Source: Deltaproteobacteria bacterium
Lineage (GTDB): Bacteria > Myxococcota_A > UBA9160 > UBA6930
Direction: 5' to 3'
NCBI GenBank assembly: GCA_016875395.1
Contig: VGRF01000013.1
Span: forward strand, 1 to 64,000
Length of the DNA stretch: 64,000 nucleotides
Positions 27,078 to 35,924 of this stretch are shown here, in pieces. The notes beneath the pieces were generated by a model, which was not told the origin of the DNA, did no database searches, and saw nothing but the letters and a program-made list of their open reading frames with translations. The first letter of the stretch is position 1; each line of letters starts with the position of its first letter. A program made the position numbers and the translations under genes.

Positions 27078-28021
27078 GACTTCTCCTTGCGTCCGCTGGC
27101 AATGAAGGTCGCCGGCAAATCGGCGCCGCGCGCCGCGGGGGGCTGCGCAGCGACGCGAACGTCGCGCAGGCCGGCGCTCGCGAACACGCGCGCGATCTCG
27201 TCCGGCGCAAAGCCCATCCACACCACGCCGAGCTCTTCGCGCATCCACTCGCGCTCGTGCGCGACGAAGTCGATCGCGACGACCGCGCCGCCGGGCTTCG
27301 TCGCGCGCGCCATCTCCGCGATCGCCTCCGAAGGCGAGGGCAGGTACTGAAGCACCATGTGCGCGAACGCGGCGTCGACCTCGGCGTCGGCGAGCGGGAG
27401 CGCCGCGGCGTCGCCCGCGCGCAGCTCGACGTTCGCGATGCCAGCGGCGGCGAGCTTCTCGCGCGCGGCGTCGAGCATGCGCTGCGAGTGGTCCACGGCG
27501 ATCACGCTGCAGCCCGCGCTCGCGAGCTCGGCGGCGAGCGCGCCGGTGCCCGTGCCGAGGTCGAGCACGCGCAGCCCGCGCGGAATCAGCGCGTGGAGCG
27601 CGCGCGCCCGTAACAACTCGTCGCCCCACACCTTGCGGATCGCGTCCCACTCGGGGCCGACCTCGTCGAAGAAGCTGCGGCTCTTCGCGCTGCGCGCCTC
27701 GAGCACGCGCGCGAGCGCAGCTTGATCGCGCCTCGCGGCGGGGTCGCTCGCGAAGCTGCGGCGCGTGAGCGCGAGGGCGTCGCGCCACGCGGCGTCGTCG
27801 GGCGGCGCGAAGCGGTAGAGCACGAAGGTGCCCTCGCGGCGATCGCGGAGCAGGCGCGCCTCCCGCAGCACGCCGAGGTGCCGCGACACGCGCGATTGCG
27901 CCATGCCGAGCACCTCCATCAGCTCCTGCACCGCCAGCTCCTCGCGTTCGAGCAGCGCGAGGATGCGCAGGCGCGTCGGGTCGCCGAGCGTGCGGAAGAT
28001 CTTCTGAAGCGAGCTGGCCAT
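27074..28021 (-). CDS. ArsR-family regulator fused to SAM-dependent methyltransferase domain
   Basis: A 315-residue protein. Residues 1-85 are an ArsR winged helix ([38 protein letters not shown]); residues about 115-315 are a class I methyltransferase with motif [17 protein letters not shown] and the acidic strand [12 protein letters not shown]. No cysteine metal-binding pair is seen in the winged helix. Proteins of this layout next to methionine-cycle genes resemble SahR, a SAH-responsive regulator known in Proteobacteria; overlapping metH by GTGA supports that role here, but ligand and activity are inferred. A pair of AGTGATC/GATCACT half-sites lies just upstream. Confidence 0.88.
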   Translation of the reverse strand: MASSLQKIFRTLGDPTRLRILALLEREELAVQELMEVLGMAQSRVSRHLGVLREARLLRDRREGTFVLYRFAPPDDAAWRDALALTRRSFASDPAARRDQAALARVLEARSAKSRSFFDEVGPEWDAIRKVWGDELLRARALHALIPRGLRVLDLGTGTGALAAELASAGCSVIAVDHSQRMLDAAREKLAAAGIANVELRAGDAAALPLADAEVDAAFAHMVLQYLPSPSEAIAEMARATKPGGAVVAIDFVAHEREWMREELGVVWMGFAPDEIARVFASAGLRDVRVAAQPPAARGADLPATFIASGRKEKS

Positions 28022-28040
28022 GCCGTCCCCGAACGTGCCA

Positions 28041-28068
28041 AGTGATCGGCCGGGCAGGCTGGATCACT
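28041..28068. promoter_or_regulatory. Inverted half-sites upstream of arsR-type regulator, candidate operator
   Basis: AGTGATC (28041-28047) and GATCACT (28062-28068) are perfect 7-base inverted half-sites separated by 14 bases, centred about 35 bases upstream of the regulator's ATG. The geometry (two turns, 21 bases centre to centre) fits a dimeric winged-helix repressor acting on its own operon with metH. No consensus promoter could be placed with confidence. Confidence 0.45.
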
Positions 28069-28174
28069 GAATGCGGATGAAGGAATGTGGCCAGCCTAAC
28101 GGTTCAGGTCACGCCGGGGCAACGCGCTCGAACGCGACTTCTGAACTTTCCGGGGCCCGCGCCGGCTGCCCCGA

Positions 28175-29038
28175 TCAACGGGGCCGCGCCAGGATCGCGT
28201 CCGGCGTGCCGGTCACCTGCACACGGCCCGCACCGCTCGCGTCGAGGGCGATGCCGTACGCCGCCAGGGCTGGCTGCAGCGCGGGGTCGAAGTGCGCGAT
28301 CTCGGCGTCGATCGAGATCGCCCCGGTGGCCGGGCCTGCAAAGCCCGCCGCGACCTCGCCCTGCGCCGTCGCCGAGACCATCGGGCCCTGGAGCGAAAAC
28401 GAGTCGACGTGCAGCGTGCCGAGCTCGTCGAGGCGCAGCGCGCTGGCGAGCGACTCGTACGGAATCGCGAGCGGCGAGCCGGGCGGCTGCAGCGATCCGT
28501 CGCGGCCCGTGATCTGCACCTCGCCGGTCCTCGGGTCCGCGAGGCGCGCGACCACGAGCTTCGCGTCGACCGGCCCCGCGAGCGGCGAGCCCTGCTCCCC
28601 GAACCACGATGCGGGGAGTGCGGCGAGGTCGAAGCCCAAGAGCGTCGCCGCCATCGACTCGCGGGAGACGGTGGCTTCGCAGGCCCCGAACGCGGCGCGC
28701 GCGGCGACGTGGGCGGCCGGGATGCCGCGCAGCCAGCTGAGCGGGCGCGCCGCGCGCAGCCGCACCGAGTCGAGCGCGAGCGTCTCGCCTGCGGGCCAGC
28801 GCAGCGACACGCCGCGCGCCTCGAGCTCGGGGCCGCGCCAGCCGAGCCCCACCTCGAGCGCGTCGATCGTCGTGGCGATGCGCGTCTCGGCTTCGATGCG
28901 CGCAGCCAGCGCGGGGGCGAGGCGCTCGAAGGGAAAGAAGGCGATTGCGACGAGCGCGATCGCGAGCAGCGTGAGCAGCGCGAAGCCGAGCCCGCGCGCG
29001 AGGCGCGCTGCGATGCCGCGCTCGCCGCGCCGAGGCAT
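28175..29038 (-). CDS. gspN: Type II secretion system protein N
   Basis: A 287-residue protein with one N-terminal transmembrane helix (about 15-37) and a periplasmic beta-rich part, matching the GspN family of AsmA-like T2SS accessory proteins. It is last of twelve gsp genes; its ATG shares one base with the gspM stop (TGATG). GspN is present only in some T2SS, notably in deltaproteobacteria and xanthomonads. The 3' side (28101-28174) contains small GC-rich hairpins that may end the operon. Confidence 0.75.
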   Translation of the reverse strand: MPRRGERGIAARLARGLGFALLTLLAIALVAIAFFPFERLAPALAARIEAETRIATTIDALEVGLGWRGPELEARGVSLRWPAGETLALDSVRLRAARPLSWLRGIPAAHVAARAAFGACEATVSRESMAATLLGFDLAALPASWFGEQGSPLAGPVDAKLVVARLADPRTGEVQITGRDGSLQPPGSPLAIPYESLASALRLDELGTLHVDSFSLQGPMVSATAQGEVAAGFAGPATGAISIDAEIAHFDPALQPALAAYGIALDASGAGRVQVTGTPDAILARPR

Positions 29039-29586
29039 CAGGCGCGCTCGAAGGACGAGACGGTGAAGCTCACCTCGAGCATGCCGGGCTGGTCGGCGCG
29101 CGTGCGGATCTTGAGGCTCTTCACCGACAGCACCTGCGGCGCGGACTCGATCTTGTGCAGGAAGCTGATCACCTGCGGCAGCGACGCGTTCGCGAGGGTC
29201 ACCTGCAGCTTCGTCTCGCGATAGGGCGGCGTTGCCGGCGACGTGCGCGGCTCGATCGAGTCCACCTTCACCGCGCTCTGCTGAGCGAGGTCCTGCAGCG
29301 TGGCGAGCAGGTTGCCCTGCGGCCCGCCCGCGATGCGCTGCTCGACCCCCGCGAGCCGGCCGTTCACCTCGTCGAAGCGCAGCTTCAGCTCACGCACCGC
29401 CGCGAGCTGCTGCTCCGCGTTCGACGCGCGCAGCCGAGAGCTCGCGCGTGCATCGATCAGCGTCTGAACGCCGAACACCCACACGAGCGAGAGCAGCGTG
29501 AGCCCGCCGGCCGCCGAGACGAGCAGCTTCTCGCGGCGCCCGAGCCCCTCGAACCAGGCGCGAAAGCGGTTCAGCCACTCGCTCAC
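29038..29586 (-). CDS. gspM: Type II secretion system protein M
   Basis: A 182-residue bitopic inner-membrane protein: cytoplasmic N-terminus, a transmembrane helix about 24-41, a coiled-coil segment (about 50-90) and a small ferredoxin-like periplasmic domain. It partners GspL in the inner-membrane platform. The N-terminal RFRAWFEGLGRREKLLVSAA is typical of GspM. The GTG start overlaps the gspL stop as GTGA. Confidence 0.85.
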   Translation of the reverse strand: MSEWLNRFRAWFEGLGRREKLLVSAAGGLTLLSLVWVFGVQTLIDARASSRLRASNAEQQLAAVRELKLRFDEVNGRLAGVEQRIAGGPQGNLLATLQDLAQQSAVKVDSIEPRTSPATPPYRETKLQVTLANASLPQVISFLHKIESAPQVLSVKSLKIRTRADQPGMLEVSFTVSSFERA

Positions 29587-31130
29587 GACGCCTCTCCTCC
29601 CGCGGCCACGCGGATGCGCAGGTCGAAGTTCACGCCGCCGCGCCGCGCGTCGGAGCCGCTCTCTCCGATCGTCACGTCGGAGAACGCGGGGAATTTCTTC
29701 ACTTCGGCGACGAGGCGGTCCACGGCTTTGTAGTCCGGCGTGTGGCCGCGAATCTGCACGGTGTCGCGCTCGATCGAGAACTCCTCGAACACGACTTGGA
29801 GATCCTTCGGCACGTTCTTCGAAATCTCGGTGAGGATGTCGAGGGCCGACAAGTTGCCTCGGTAGACGCCGAGCATCTCGGCGCGGCGCTGTGCGTCGCG
29901 CACGGCGCTCTCCATCGCGGCGAGCGGGTCGTCGCCCGGAGCGGCGCCCGTCTCGGCCACGATCTCGCGCGCGGCGTCCTCGTACGCGCCCGCGCTGCTC
30001 GAGCTCTTCCAGATGTCGGCGGCGCCGGCGATCAGGGCCGCCCCGAGGAAGCCCGCCCCCAACAATGCAGTGGGGCGCAGGTCGCGCGCGATGCCGCGCA
30101 GATCGATGCGCTCGGCGAACTCGCCCTGGCGCAGGTTCACGCGCGTGGCGCTGCGCGTCGTGCCGCGCAGCGCGAGCGCCATCGCGGGCGCGAACGTGAG
30201 CGTGTCGCCCTTCGCGACGAAGGCGGTGCCGAGCGGCCCGCGCGGCAGCGGCAGGCGCTCGAAGGTCGTGCCCGAGCGCTCCGTCAGCAGCTGGTCGAAG
30301 CCCGCGAGCTTGGCCGATCCGCCGAGCAAGTGCGCGCGCTCGATGGCGGGCGCGCCGGCGAGAAGCGGCTCGAAGCTCGCGATCGTGCGCGCGAGCTCAC
30401 GCGCGAGGCGGTCGAGCACCGCTGCGGCGGCGAGCGCGCGGCGGTTGCCGATCACGCCTTCTTCCCGCTTCGCGCGCTCCGCCTCGACCTCGCCGATACC
30501 GCGCTCCTGCGCGATCGCGAGCGTGATCGCCTTGCCCGCGATCGGGATCGTGCGCGTCGCGAGCACGCGGCCGTCGCGGCACAGCGCGAGAGTCGTCTTG
30601 CGGTGCCCGACGTCGGCGAGCAGGCGCAGGCCCGGCAGCTCCACCAGCGTCCCGAGGTTCGAGAGCACCAGCCCCTCGGCCTCGATCACGCGCGGCGTCA
30701 CCTCCGCTTCGCGCAGCGTCTCGAGCAGCAGCGACACCTCGGCGCGCGGCACCACGCACGCCGCGACGTCAACGCCCGCAGCGCTCTCGCCCGCGAATTC
30801 CCAGTCGACCACGTAGTCCTTGAGGTCGAAGGGCACTTGCTCCTCGACCTCGAACGGCACCGCGGCGGCGACCTTGCGGCGATCCTGGAACGGGAAGCTG
30901 AGTCGCCGCGTCGAGAGCCGGTCACCGGCGACGCTCACCACCACGTGCTGCAGCGGCAGGTCGTGGGCCGTGATCAGCTGGCGCAGCTCGGTCGCGAGCG
31001 CGGGCGCCGGATCGTCGAGCTCGAAGGTGCGCAGCTGCACCACCTCGATGTCGCGTCCGAGCGGCTGGCGCAGCTCGACCGCCTTCACGGAGTGGCTGCC
31101 GATGTCGAGCCCGAGCACGCGTCTGGCCAT
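29583..31130 (-). CDS. gspL: Type II secretion system protein L (PilM/actin-like)
   Basis: A 515-residue protein with an N-terminal actin-like fold of the PilM type: LGLDIGSHSVKAVEL phosphate-binding loop, LADVGHRKTTLALCRDG in the middle, and HLLGGSAKLAGFDQLL. A transmembrane helix at about 350-370 is followed by a periplasmic ferredoxin-like domain (about 400-510). It links the GspE ATPase to the inner-membrane platform through GspM. This long PilM-like GspL form is usual in deltaproteobacterial systems. Confidence 0.88.
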   Translation of the reverse strand: MARRVLGLDIGSHSVKAVELRQPLGRDIEVVQLRTFELDDPAPALATELRQLITAHDLPLQHVVVSVAGDRLSTRRLSFPFQDRRKVAAAVPFEVEEQVPFDLKDYVVDWEFAGESAAGVDVAACVVPRAEVSLLLETLREAEVTPRVIEAEGLVLSNLGTLVELPGLRLLADVGHRKTTLALCRDGRVLATRTIPIAGKAITLAIAQERGIGEVEAERAKREEGVIGNRRALAAAAVLDRLARELARTIASFEPLLAGAPAIERAHLLGGSAKLAGFDQLLTERSGTTFERLPLPRGPLGTAFVAKGDTLTFAPAMALALRGTTRSATRVNLRQGEFAERIDLRGIARDLRPTALLGAGFLGAALIAGAADIWKSSSSAGAYEDAAREIVAETGAAPGDDPLAAMESAVRDAQRRAEMLGVYRGNLSALDILTEISKNVPKDLQVVFEEFSIERDTVQIRGHTPDYKAVDRLVAEVKKFPAFSDVTIGESGSDARRGGVNFDLRIRVAAGGEAS

Positions 31131-31145
31131 GGCGGGTCCTTAGCC

Positions 31146-32168
31146 TCAATAGGTTTGGATCGCGAGCAGCTTCGGGTCGCCGAGCTCGCTGCGATCGACC
31201 ACCGCGGTCACCGTGCGCACCGTCGCCCCCGACTGCGCCTCTGCGGTCACCATGAACACGTCCGACTCGAAGCTGGGCGCGGGAAACACGCCGTCGGGGA
31301 GCACGCTGCGCAGCGGCGTGCAGCCCGGCGCGTTCGCTTCGTCCGCGCACAGCAGGGCGCCGCCCTCGCGCACTTCGAGGATGCGCCGCACTTCGCTCTC
31401 GTCCACGAGTCGGAAGTGCCCGCTCGTGCCGGTGTAGAGCAGGGCGAGCACCCACGGCGGCGCCGTGTTCGGGTTGATTCCGGCGTTCTCGCCCTGATAC
31501 GGGAACACCGTGATGTACGGGCGCAGCACCTCGACCAGCGCCGCGTCGAAGCCCTCCACGGCGCCGAGCTCGTCGACCGAGAGCAGTGCGCGGTTCGCGG
31601 CGCGCGACGGCGGACGCCGCGCGAGGTAGGTGTCGTCCTCGGTGCCGCCCTTCGTGCGCTCCTCGTCCTGATCGATGTAGTCCATCAAGGCGTGCGCGAG
31701 CTCCTCGGGGTCGTAGGCGTGCTTTTCGGCCGCCTCGGGCAGCTCGTCGATCGCCTTTTCCATGAGCGCGAGCAGATAGGTCTCGGTCGCGGCGTCCTTG
31801 GCGGCGCCGTCCGCGAAAAGCGCGTTCAGGTTGAGCCGCGAGCCGCTGTCCTCGATCGCGAGCACGAGCGCGTCGCCGTTCGGCAGCGTGATCGGTGCCG
31901 CGCGCGCGCGCGCCCAGTCGTCCGCGAGCGAGTCGGCGCGGAAGTCGGCCTCGTCTTCGCGCACGCGATCGTCGATCAGGAGCGCCTGCGCGAGCCGCAC
32001 CCCGCCGCGCGCGAGAGCCTCGGCGCGGGCGCTCGCATCGTGATTGTTGATCGCGAGCACGTTGTACGTACTGCGCTGCACGAACAGCACCACGGCGCTG
32101 ATCGCGACCGCGACGAACACCAGCACGGCGATCAGCGCAACGCCTCGCTCGCCTCGCCGCGGCGTCAT
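31146..32168 (-). CDS. gspK: Type II secretion system minor pseudopilin K
   Basis: A 340-residue protein with the type III prepilin signal GERGVALIAVLVFVAVAIS; GspK normally lacks the Glu at +5, and here it is absent. The large globular domain (SRLNLNAL, LMDYIDQDEERT, GINPNTAPPWVLALL) matches the GspK alpha-domain. It caps the pseudopilus tip with GspI and GspJ. The ATG overlaps the gspJ stop (ATGA). Confidence 0.9.
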   Translation of the reverse strand: MTPRRGERGVALIAVLVFVAVAISAVVLFVQRSTYNVLAINNHDASARAEALARGGVRLAQALLIDDRVREDEADFRADSLADDWARARAAPITLPNGDALVLAIEDSGSRLNLNALFADGAAKDAATETYLLALMEKAIDELPEAAEKHAYDPEELAHALMDYIDQDEERTKGGTEDDTYLARRPPSRAANRALLSVDELGAVEGFDAALVEVLRPYITVFPYQGENAGINPNTAPPWVLALLYTGTSGHFRLVDESEVRRILEVREGGALLCADEANAPGCTPLRSVLPDGVFPAPSFESDVFMVTAEAQSGATVRTVTAVVDRSELGDPKLLAIQTY

Positions 32169-33061
32169 TCGCAGAACTCCAGGCCGTCGATGTCTTCGGC
32201 GCACGCGTTCGCGTTCGCGTCGAGCATCGCCTGCGCCGCCGCCGGGTCGGGCTGCTGCGCGATCCACGCCGCGAAGGCCGGCGCGTTGTCCGCGCGGCAC
32301 TGTGCGATCGTCACGCATTCTTCGTCCCCCTCGTCGTCTTCGTCGTCCTCGTCCTCGTCGCCGCTCTCGCCGCTGAGGGCCTTCGCGAGGTCGATCGGCC
32401 GGATCGGCAGCACGACCCGCCGCGAGAACTCGCGCTCGCCGTCGGGTGCGCTGGCATCGGCGAGCGCGAGCGTGATCTCGGCCGCGATCGGGAGCTGCCC
32501 CGAGCGTTCGAGCGTGGACGAGTCCCAGCTCTGCGCGACCTGGCCCTCGTCGTCGACGAAGCTCACCGCGAAGCGCGTCACGCCGCGCGCGAGCACCTGC
32601 GCAGCGCCATCGCTGCTGCGCGGGAAGTCGCGATCGAGGCCCTCGGGCAGGGCCGGCGAGGTCCAGCGCAAGAGCTGCAAGTCGTCCGCGTCGCCGGGTT
32701 CGGTCCAGTACGCGACGACGCCGAGATCACTCGCGTGCTCGCCCGCGGGCCGCGCGCTGCGCGAGTCGAACTTGAGGCGGTTCGAGCCGCCGCGACCGCC
32801 GCGCGATTCGGCGAGGAAGAGCCACGGATGCTCGAGCGGGTCGACCTCCTCGGGCTTCTCGACGAGGGTGGCGCCCGCGAGGTCGTCGGCGACGCGGTCG
32901 AGCAACAACAACCCGCGCCGCGTCACGACCGAGTGGTCCGCGGTCGTCGTCACGTCGGCGATCCCGCTGAACACGCTCGCCATCACGACGAACAACCCGC
33001 CGAGGATCAGCACGACGGCCATCACCTCGAGCAGCGTGAATGCGCGCGTGCGGCGGGTCAT
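32165..33061 (-). CDS. gspJ: Type II secretion system minor pseudopilin J with acidic, cysteine-bearing tail
   Basis: A 298-residue pseudopilin with the prepilin motif AFTLLEVMAVVLILGGLF. The core to about residue 225 is a normal GspJ. It then carries an unusual tail of about 70 residues: a run of Asp and Glu (ESGDEDEDDEDDEGDEE) followed by a segment with four cysteines (CVTIAQC ... NACAEDIDGLEFC). The tail could bind calcium and be disulfide-closed; this is inference. ATGA overlaps join it to gspI and gspK. Confidence 0.88.
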   Translation of the reverse strand: MTRRTRAFTLLEVMAVVLILGGLFVVMASVFSGIADVTTTADHSVVTRRGLLLLDRVADDLAGATLVEKPEEVDPLEHPWLFLAESRGGRGGSNRLKFDSRSARPAGEHASDLGVVAYWTEPGDADDLQLLRWTSPALPEGLDRDFPRSSDGAAQVLARGVTRFAVSFVDDEGQVAQSWDSSTLERSGQLPIAAEITLALADASAPDGEREFSRRVVLPIRPIDLAKALSGESGDEDEDDEDDEGDEECVTIAQCRADNAPAFAAWIAQQPDPAAAQAMLDANANACAEDIDGLEFCE

Positions 33062-33618
33062 CCGTCGCCCTCGCCGTCGTCCTCGTTCTCGTCGCCTTTC
33101 CCCTCGAGCGTCGCGAGCGCGGCGGGGTTGAGCGCGAAGGTGGTGCGCTCGGCGAGCGGCGGCGCCTCGGCATCCGGCGCCGCGTCGCTGCGGCTCACGC
33201 GCACCGAGATCTCTAGCACGGGCGGCGTGTTCTGCGCGGCGGGCGATGCGAGCCAGCCGCCGCTCGGCTGCGCGCCGGCCGCAGCGGCGGCCTCGGGGCC
33301 CGCGTCCCGCGCGGCGCCGAGCAGCGCGCTCGCGGCGGCGGCGGAGTCGAACGCGCGCACCTCGATCGTGGCGCGCAGGTCGTCCTCGCTGCGCTCCGTG
33401 CGCCCGAGCTGCGGCGCCGCGCCGCGCGCGATGCTCTCCTCGATCTCGGCGATCGCGCGGTCCGCGAACAGCGCCGCCAATGCTTCGCCGCGCGCGTCGC
33501 CTTCGCGGCGCGCCTGCGAGGCGAGCATCTCCGAGAGCGCCGCGACCACGAGCAGCAGGATGATCGCGGCGGCCATCACCTCGATCAGCGTGAAGCCGCG
33601 CGCGTGACTAGGGCGCAT
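33058..33618 (-). CDS. gspI: Type II secretion system minor pseudopilin I
   Basis: A 186-residue pseudopilin with RGFTLIEVMAAAIILLLVV and the conserved Glu at +5. The C-terminus ends in a short acidic run (GDENEDDGEGDG), echoing the longer acidic tail of GspJ encoded next to it. GspI, J and K form the tip complex of the pseudopilus. It overlaps the end of gspH by 11 bases. Confidence 0.85.
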   Translation of the reverse strand: MRPSHARGFTLIEVMAAAIILLLVVAALSEMLASQARREGDARGEALAALFADRAIAEIEESIARGAAPQLGRTERSEDDLRATIEVRAFDSAAAASALLGAARDAGPEAAAAAGAQPSGGWLASPAAQNTPPVLEISVRVSRSDAAPDAEAPPLAERTTFALNPAALATLEGKGDENEDDGEGDG

Positions 33619-34174
33619 CGAAGCTCACCAGCGTCGGGTCGGCGAACGGCGCCACCTCGACCGTGACGCTCGCTTCTTCGCCGCGCGCGAGGCGGATCGT
33701 GGCGGCGGCGGCCGAGCCGTCGGGCTCGAACGCGATCGCGCCGAGGCCGTCCGTGAGCGACTCGCGCTCGCTCTCGATCGAGACGAAGGAGCAGCCGCTG
33801 TCCAGGCGCTGCCCGGGGCCTGCCTCGCCCGGCAGGCGCACGAACTCCGGACCCTCGCTGCGCGGCGCGACGAGGGGCAGCTCGTCGAGCTCCGCCCAGG
33901 CGAGCGTGGGATCGAGCGGCGGCCTGGGGGGACGCTCCTCGATCCAGAAGCTCGCGCCCGCGAAGTCGATCACCACGCGGTGCGCGCGGCCGGTCGCCTG
34001 CCCGCGCTCGCGCGCGAAGTCGAGGGTCGCCGCGAGCGCCGCGCCGCTGTCGCGCAGCGCCTGCGTCCCGACCAGGCCGAGGCGCGGCAGCATCACGCCC
34101 GCGATCAGCGCGAAGATCAGGATCACCGCGAGGATCTCGATCAACGTGAAGGCGCGGGAGCGGCGGGCGCGCAC
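33608..34174 (-). CDS. gspH: Type II secretion system pseudopilin H
   Basis: A 188-residue minor pseudopilin with SRAFTLIEILAVILIFALI (Glu at +5) and the GspH segment LAATLDFARERGQATGRAHR. It joins the pseudopilus shaft to the I-J-K tip. The start is a GTG at 34174. Confidence 0.87.
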   Translation of the reverse strand: MRARRSRAFTLIEILAVILIFALIAGVMLPRLGLVGTQALRDSGAALAATLDFARERGQATGRAHRVVIDFAGASFWIEERPPRPPLDPTLAWAELDELPLVAPRSEGPEFVRLPGEAGPGQRLDSGCSFVSIESERESLTDGLGAIAFEPDGSAAAATIRLARGEEASVTVEVAPFADPTLVSFDAP

Positions 34175-34189
34175 TGCGCGGGCTCCGAG

Positions 34190-34654
34190 CTACTCGGCCG
34201 TGTCTTCGGCCGCCCAGTTCCCGATGTCCGCGGCCGTGCCGCTGCCGCCCGCCTGGCCGTCGGCGCCGACCGACCACAGGTCGTAGGAGTCCGGGTTGCG
34301 CTCGCCGGGGTAGGCGTACTGGAAGTCCTGCTTCCATGCGTCCTGGGGAATCGTCTTGCCGTCGAGGTAGCCGCCGGGCCGCCAGCCGCGCGCTTCGGGC
34401 GGCGTGGTCGGCTTCTCGATCAGCGCGCGCAGACCCTGCTCGGTGGACGGGAAGCGCCCGTTGTCCATGTAGTACGTGGAGAGCGCGGTCTTGATCGAGT
34501 TCAGCTGGAGGCCCGTCGTCGTCACGTTGCCCTGGTCGAACACCGCGAGCACGCGCGGCCCGACGATCGCCATCAGCAGGCCGATGATCACCACCACGGC
34601 CATGATCTCGATCAGCGTGAACGCGCTTCGTCGCTTGTTGGGGATCGCGTGCAT
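34190..34654 (-). CDS. gspG: Type II secretion system major pseudopilin G
   Basis: A 154-residue major pseudopilin with SAFTLIEIMAVVVIIGLL, the loop YYMDNGRFPSTEQGLRALI and a calcium-site C-terminal part (YDLWSVGADGQAGG). It assembles into the piston-like pseudopilus after cleavage by the prepilin peptidase GspO; no gspO gene is in this window. Confidence 0.95.
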   Translation of the reverse strand: MHAIPNKRRSAFTLIEIMAVVVIIGLLMAIVGPRVLAVFDQGNVTTTGLQLNSIKTALSTYYMDNGRFPSTEQGLRALIEKPTTPPEARGWRPGGYLDGKTIPQDAWKQDFQYAYPGERNPDSYDLWSVGADGQAGGSGTAADIGNWAAEDTAE

Positions 34655-34673
34655 GTCGTTCTCCCGAGCTCGC

Positions 34674-35900
34674 TCAGCGTTGCATCTGCTGAGTGATGTT
34701 CATGAGCGGTAGGAGCACCGCGAGGATGATCACGGCCACGATGCCGACCATGAAGAGAATCAGAACGGGCTGGAGCACGGCGGTGAAACGAGTCACCGCG
34801 GTCTCCACCTGCTCGTCGTAGGTGTCGGCGACCTTCGCGAGCATCGCCTCCAGCTGCCCGGAGCGCTCGCCGACGGCGACCATGTGCGTGACCAGCGGCG
34901 GGAACTGCCCGCTCGTGCGCAGCGGCGTCGCGATGCTGGCGCCGCCCGTGATCGACTCGCGCGCGCGGTCTACCGCGTCTGCGATCACCACGTTGCCCGC
35001 GACGCGTCCCGCGGTCTCCAGTGCGCGCACGATCGGGATGCCGCCCGCGAGCAGCGTCGCCAGCGTGCGCGCCCAGCGTGCGATCGCGACGGTGCGCACG
35101 AGCTTCCCGAAGTAGGGCGCGCGCAGCTTCGCGCCGTCGATCGCCCAGCGTCCGCGCTCGGTGCGGCCGAGCGAGCTCACGAACACGACCGCGCCGATCA
35201 CGAGTGCGAGCAGCGCCCACCAGTACGAGGTCAGGAAGTCCGACGCGCCCATGATCACGCGCGTGATCAGCGGAAGCTCGCTGCCGAAGCCTTCGAGCAA
35301 GGAGCGAATCTTCGGCAGCACCACGGTCACCAGCGCGATCGCGACGATCACCGCGACGGTCAGCACGATGATCGGGTAGAGCACAATGCCGAGCACGCGG
35401 TTTCGCGTGCGCACCTGGTTCTCGAGGTAGTCGGCGAGCCGTAACAACACCACGTCGAGCGCGCCGCTGGCTTCGCCGGCGCGCACGAGGTTCACGTAGA
35501 GATCCGAGAACGGCCCCGCCGCGGCGAGCGCGTCGGCGAGGCTCGAGCCTTCGTTCACGCGATCGCGCACGCCGCCGATCGCGGCCTTGAGGCGCGCGCT
35601 CTCGACCTGCTCGGTGAGCGCGCCGAGCGCCTCCACGAGCGGCACGGCGGCGCCGACCAGCGTTGCGAGCTGTCGCGTCGCGATCGCGAGATCGGTGTCG
35701 GACACGCTGCGCCCGAAGCGCGGCGCGTCGCGCCGTCCCGCTGCGCCCTCGGGCGCCGCGCCATCGCTCGCGGAGATCTCGGTGGGGAACACGCCGTCGC
35801 GGCGCAGCTTGGAGCGCGCCGTGGCCGCGCTCTCGGCGTCGACGAAGCCGCGCAGGTTCTTGCCCGCCGCGTTGACGCCTTTGTAAGTGAAGACGGGCAT
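34674..35900 (-). CDS. gspF: Type II secretion system inner-membrane protein F
   Basis: A 408-residue polytopic protein with the tandem GspF domains (about 75-200 and 275-400) and three transmembrane helices. The N-terminal MPVFTYKGVNAAGKNLRGFV and the family segment SGQLEAMLAKVADTYDEQVE are visible. It is the central inner-membrane platform protein that couples GspE to pseudopilus assembly. Confidence 0.95.
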   Translation of the reverse strand: MPVFTYKGVNAAGKNLRGFVDAESAATARSKLRRDGVFPTEISASDGAAPEGAAGRRDAPRFGRSVSDTDLAIATRQLATLVGAAVPLVEALGALTEQVESARLKAAIGGVRDRVNEGSSLADALAAAGPFSDLYVNLVRAGEASGALDVVLLRLADYLENQVRTRNRVLGIVLYPIIVLTVAVIVAIALVTVVLPKIRSLLEGFGSELPLITRVIMGASDFLTSYWWALLALVIGAVVFVSSLGRTERGRWAIDGAKLRAPYFGKLVRTVAIARWARTLATLLAGGIPIVRALETAGRVAGNVVIADAVDRARESITGGASIATPLRTSGQFPPLVTHMVAVGERSGQLEAMLAKVADTYDEQVETAVTRFTAVLQPVLILFMVGIVAVIILAVLLPLMNITQQMQR

Positions 35901-35924
35901 CGGTGATTAGGCCGCGCGCAGGGG

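Noticed and set aside
24507-27350. A 947-codon open frame on the plus strand opposite metH
   Set aside because: It is arginine- and histidine-rich with no family resemblance, and lies wholly antisense to a full-length MetH. It is an effect of high GC at third codon positions.
28022-28174. SAM, SAH or B12 riboswitch upstream of the metH operon
   Set aside because: No conserved core of these riboswitches could be found; a protein operator is the simpler reading of the inverted half-sites.
29742-33131. An 1129-codon open frame on the plus strand opposite gspI-gspL
   Set aside because: It spans four real pseudopilin and platform genes on the other strand and reads as low-complexity Arg/Ala/Leu; no start signal or domain.
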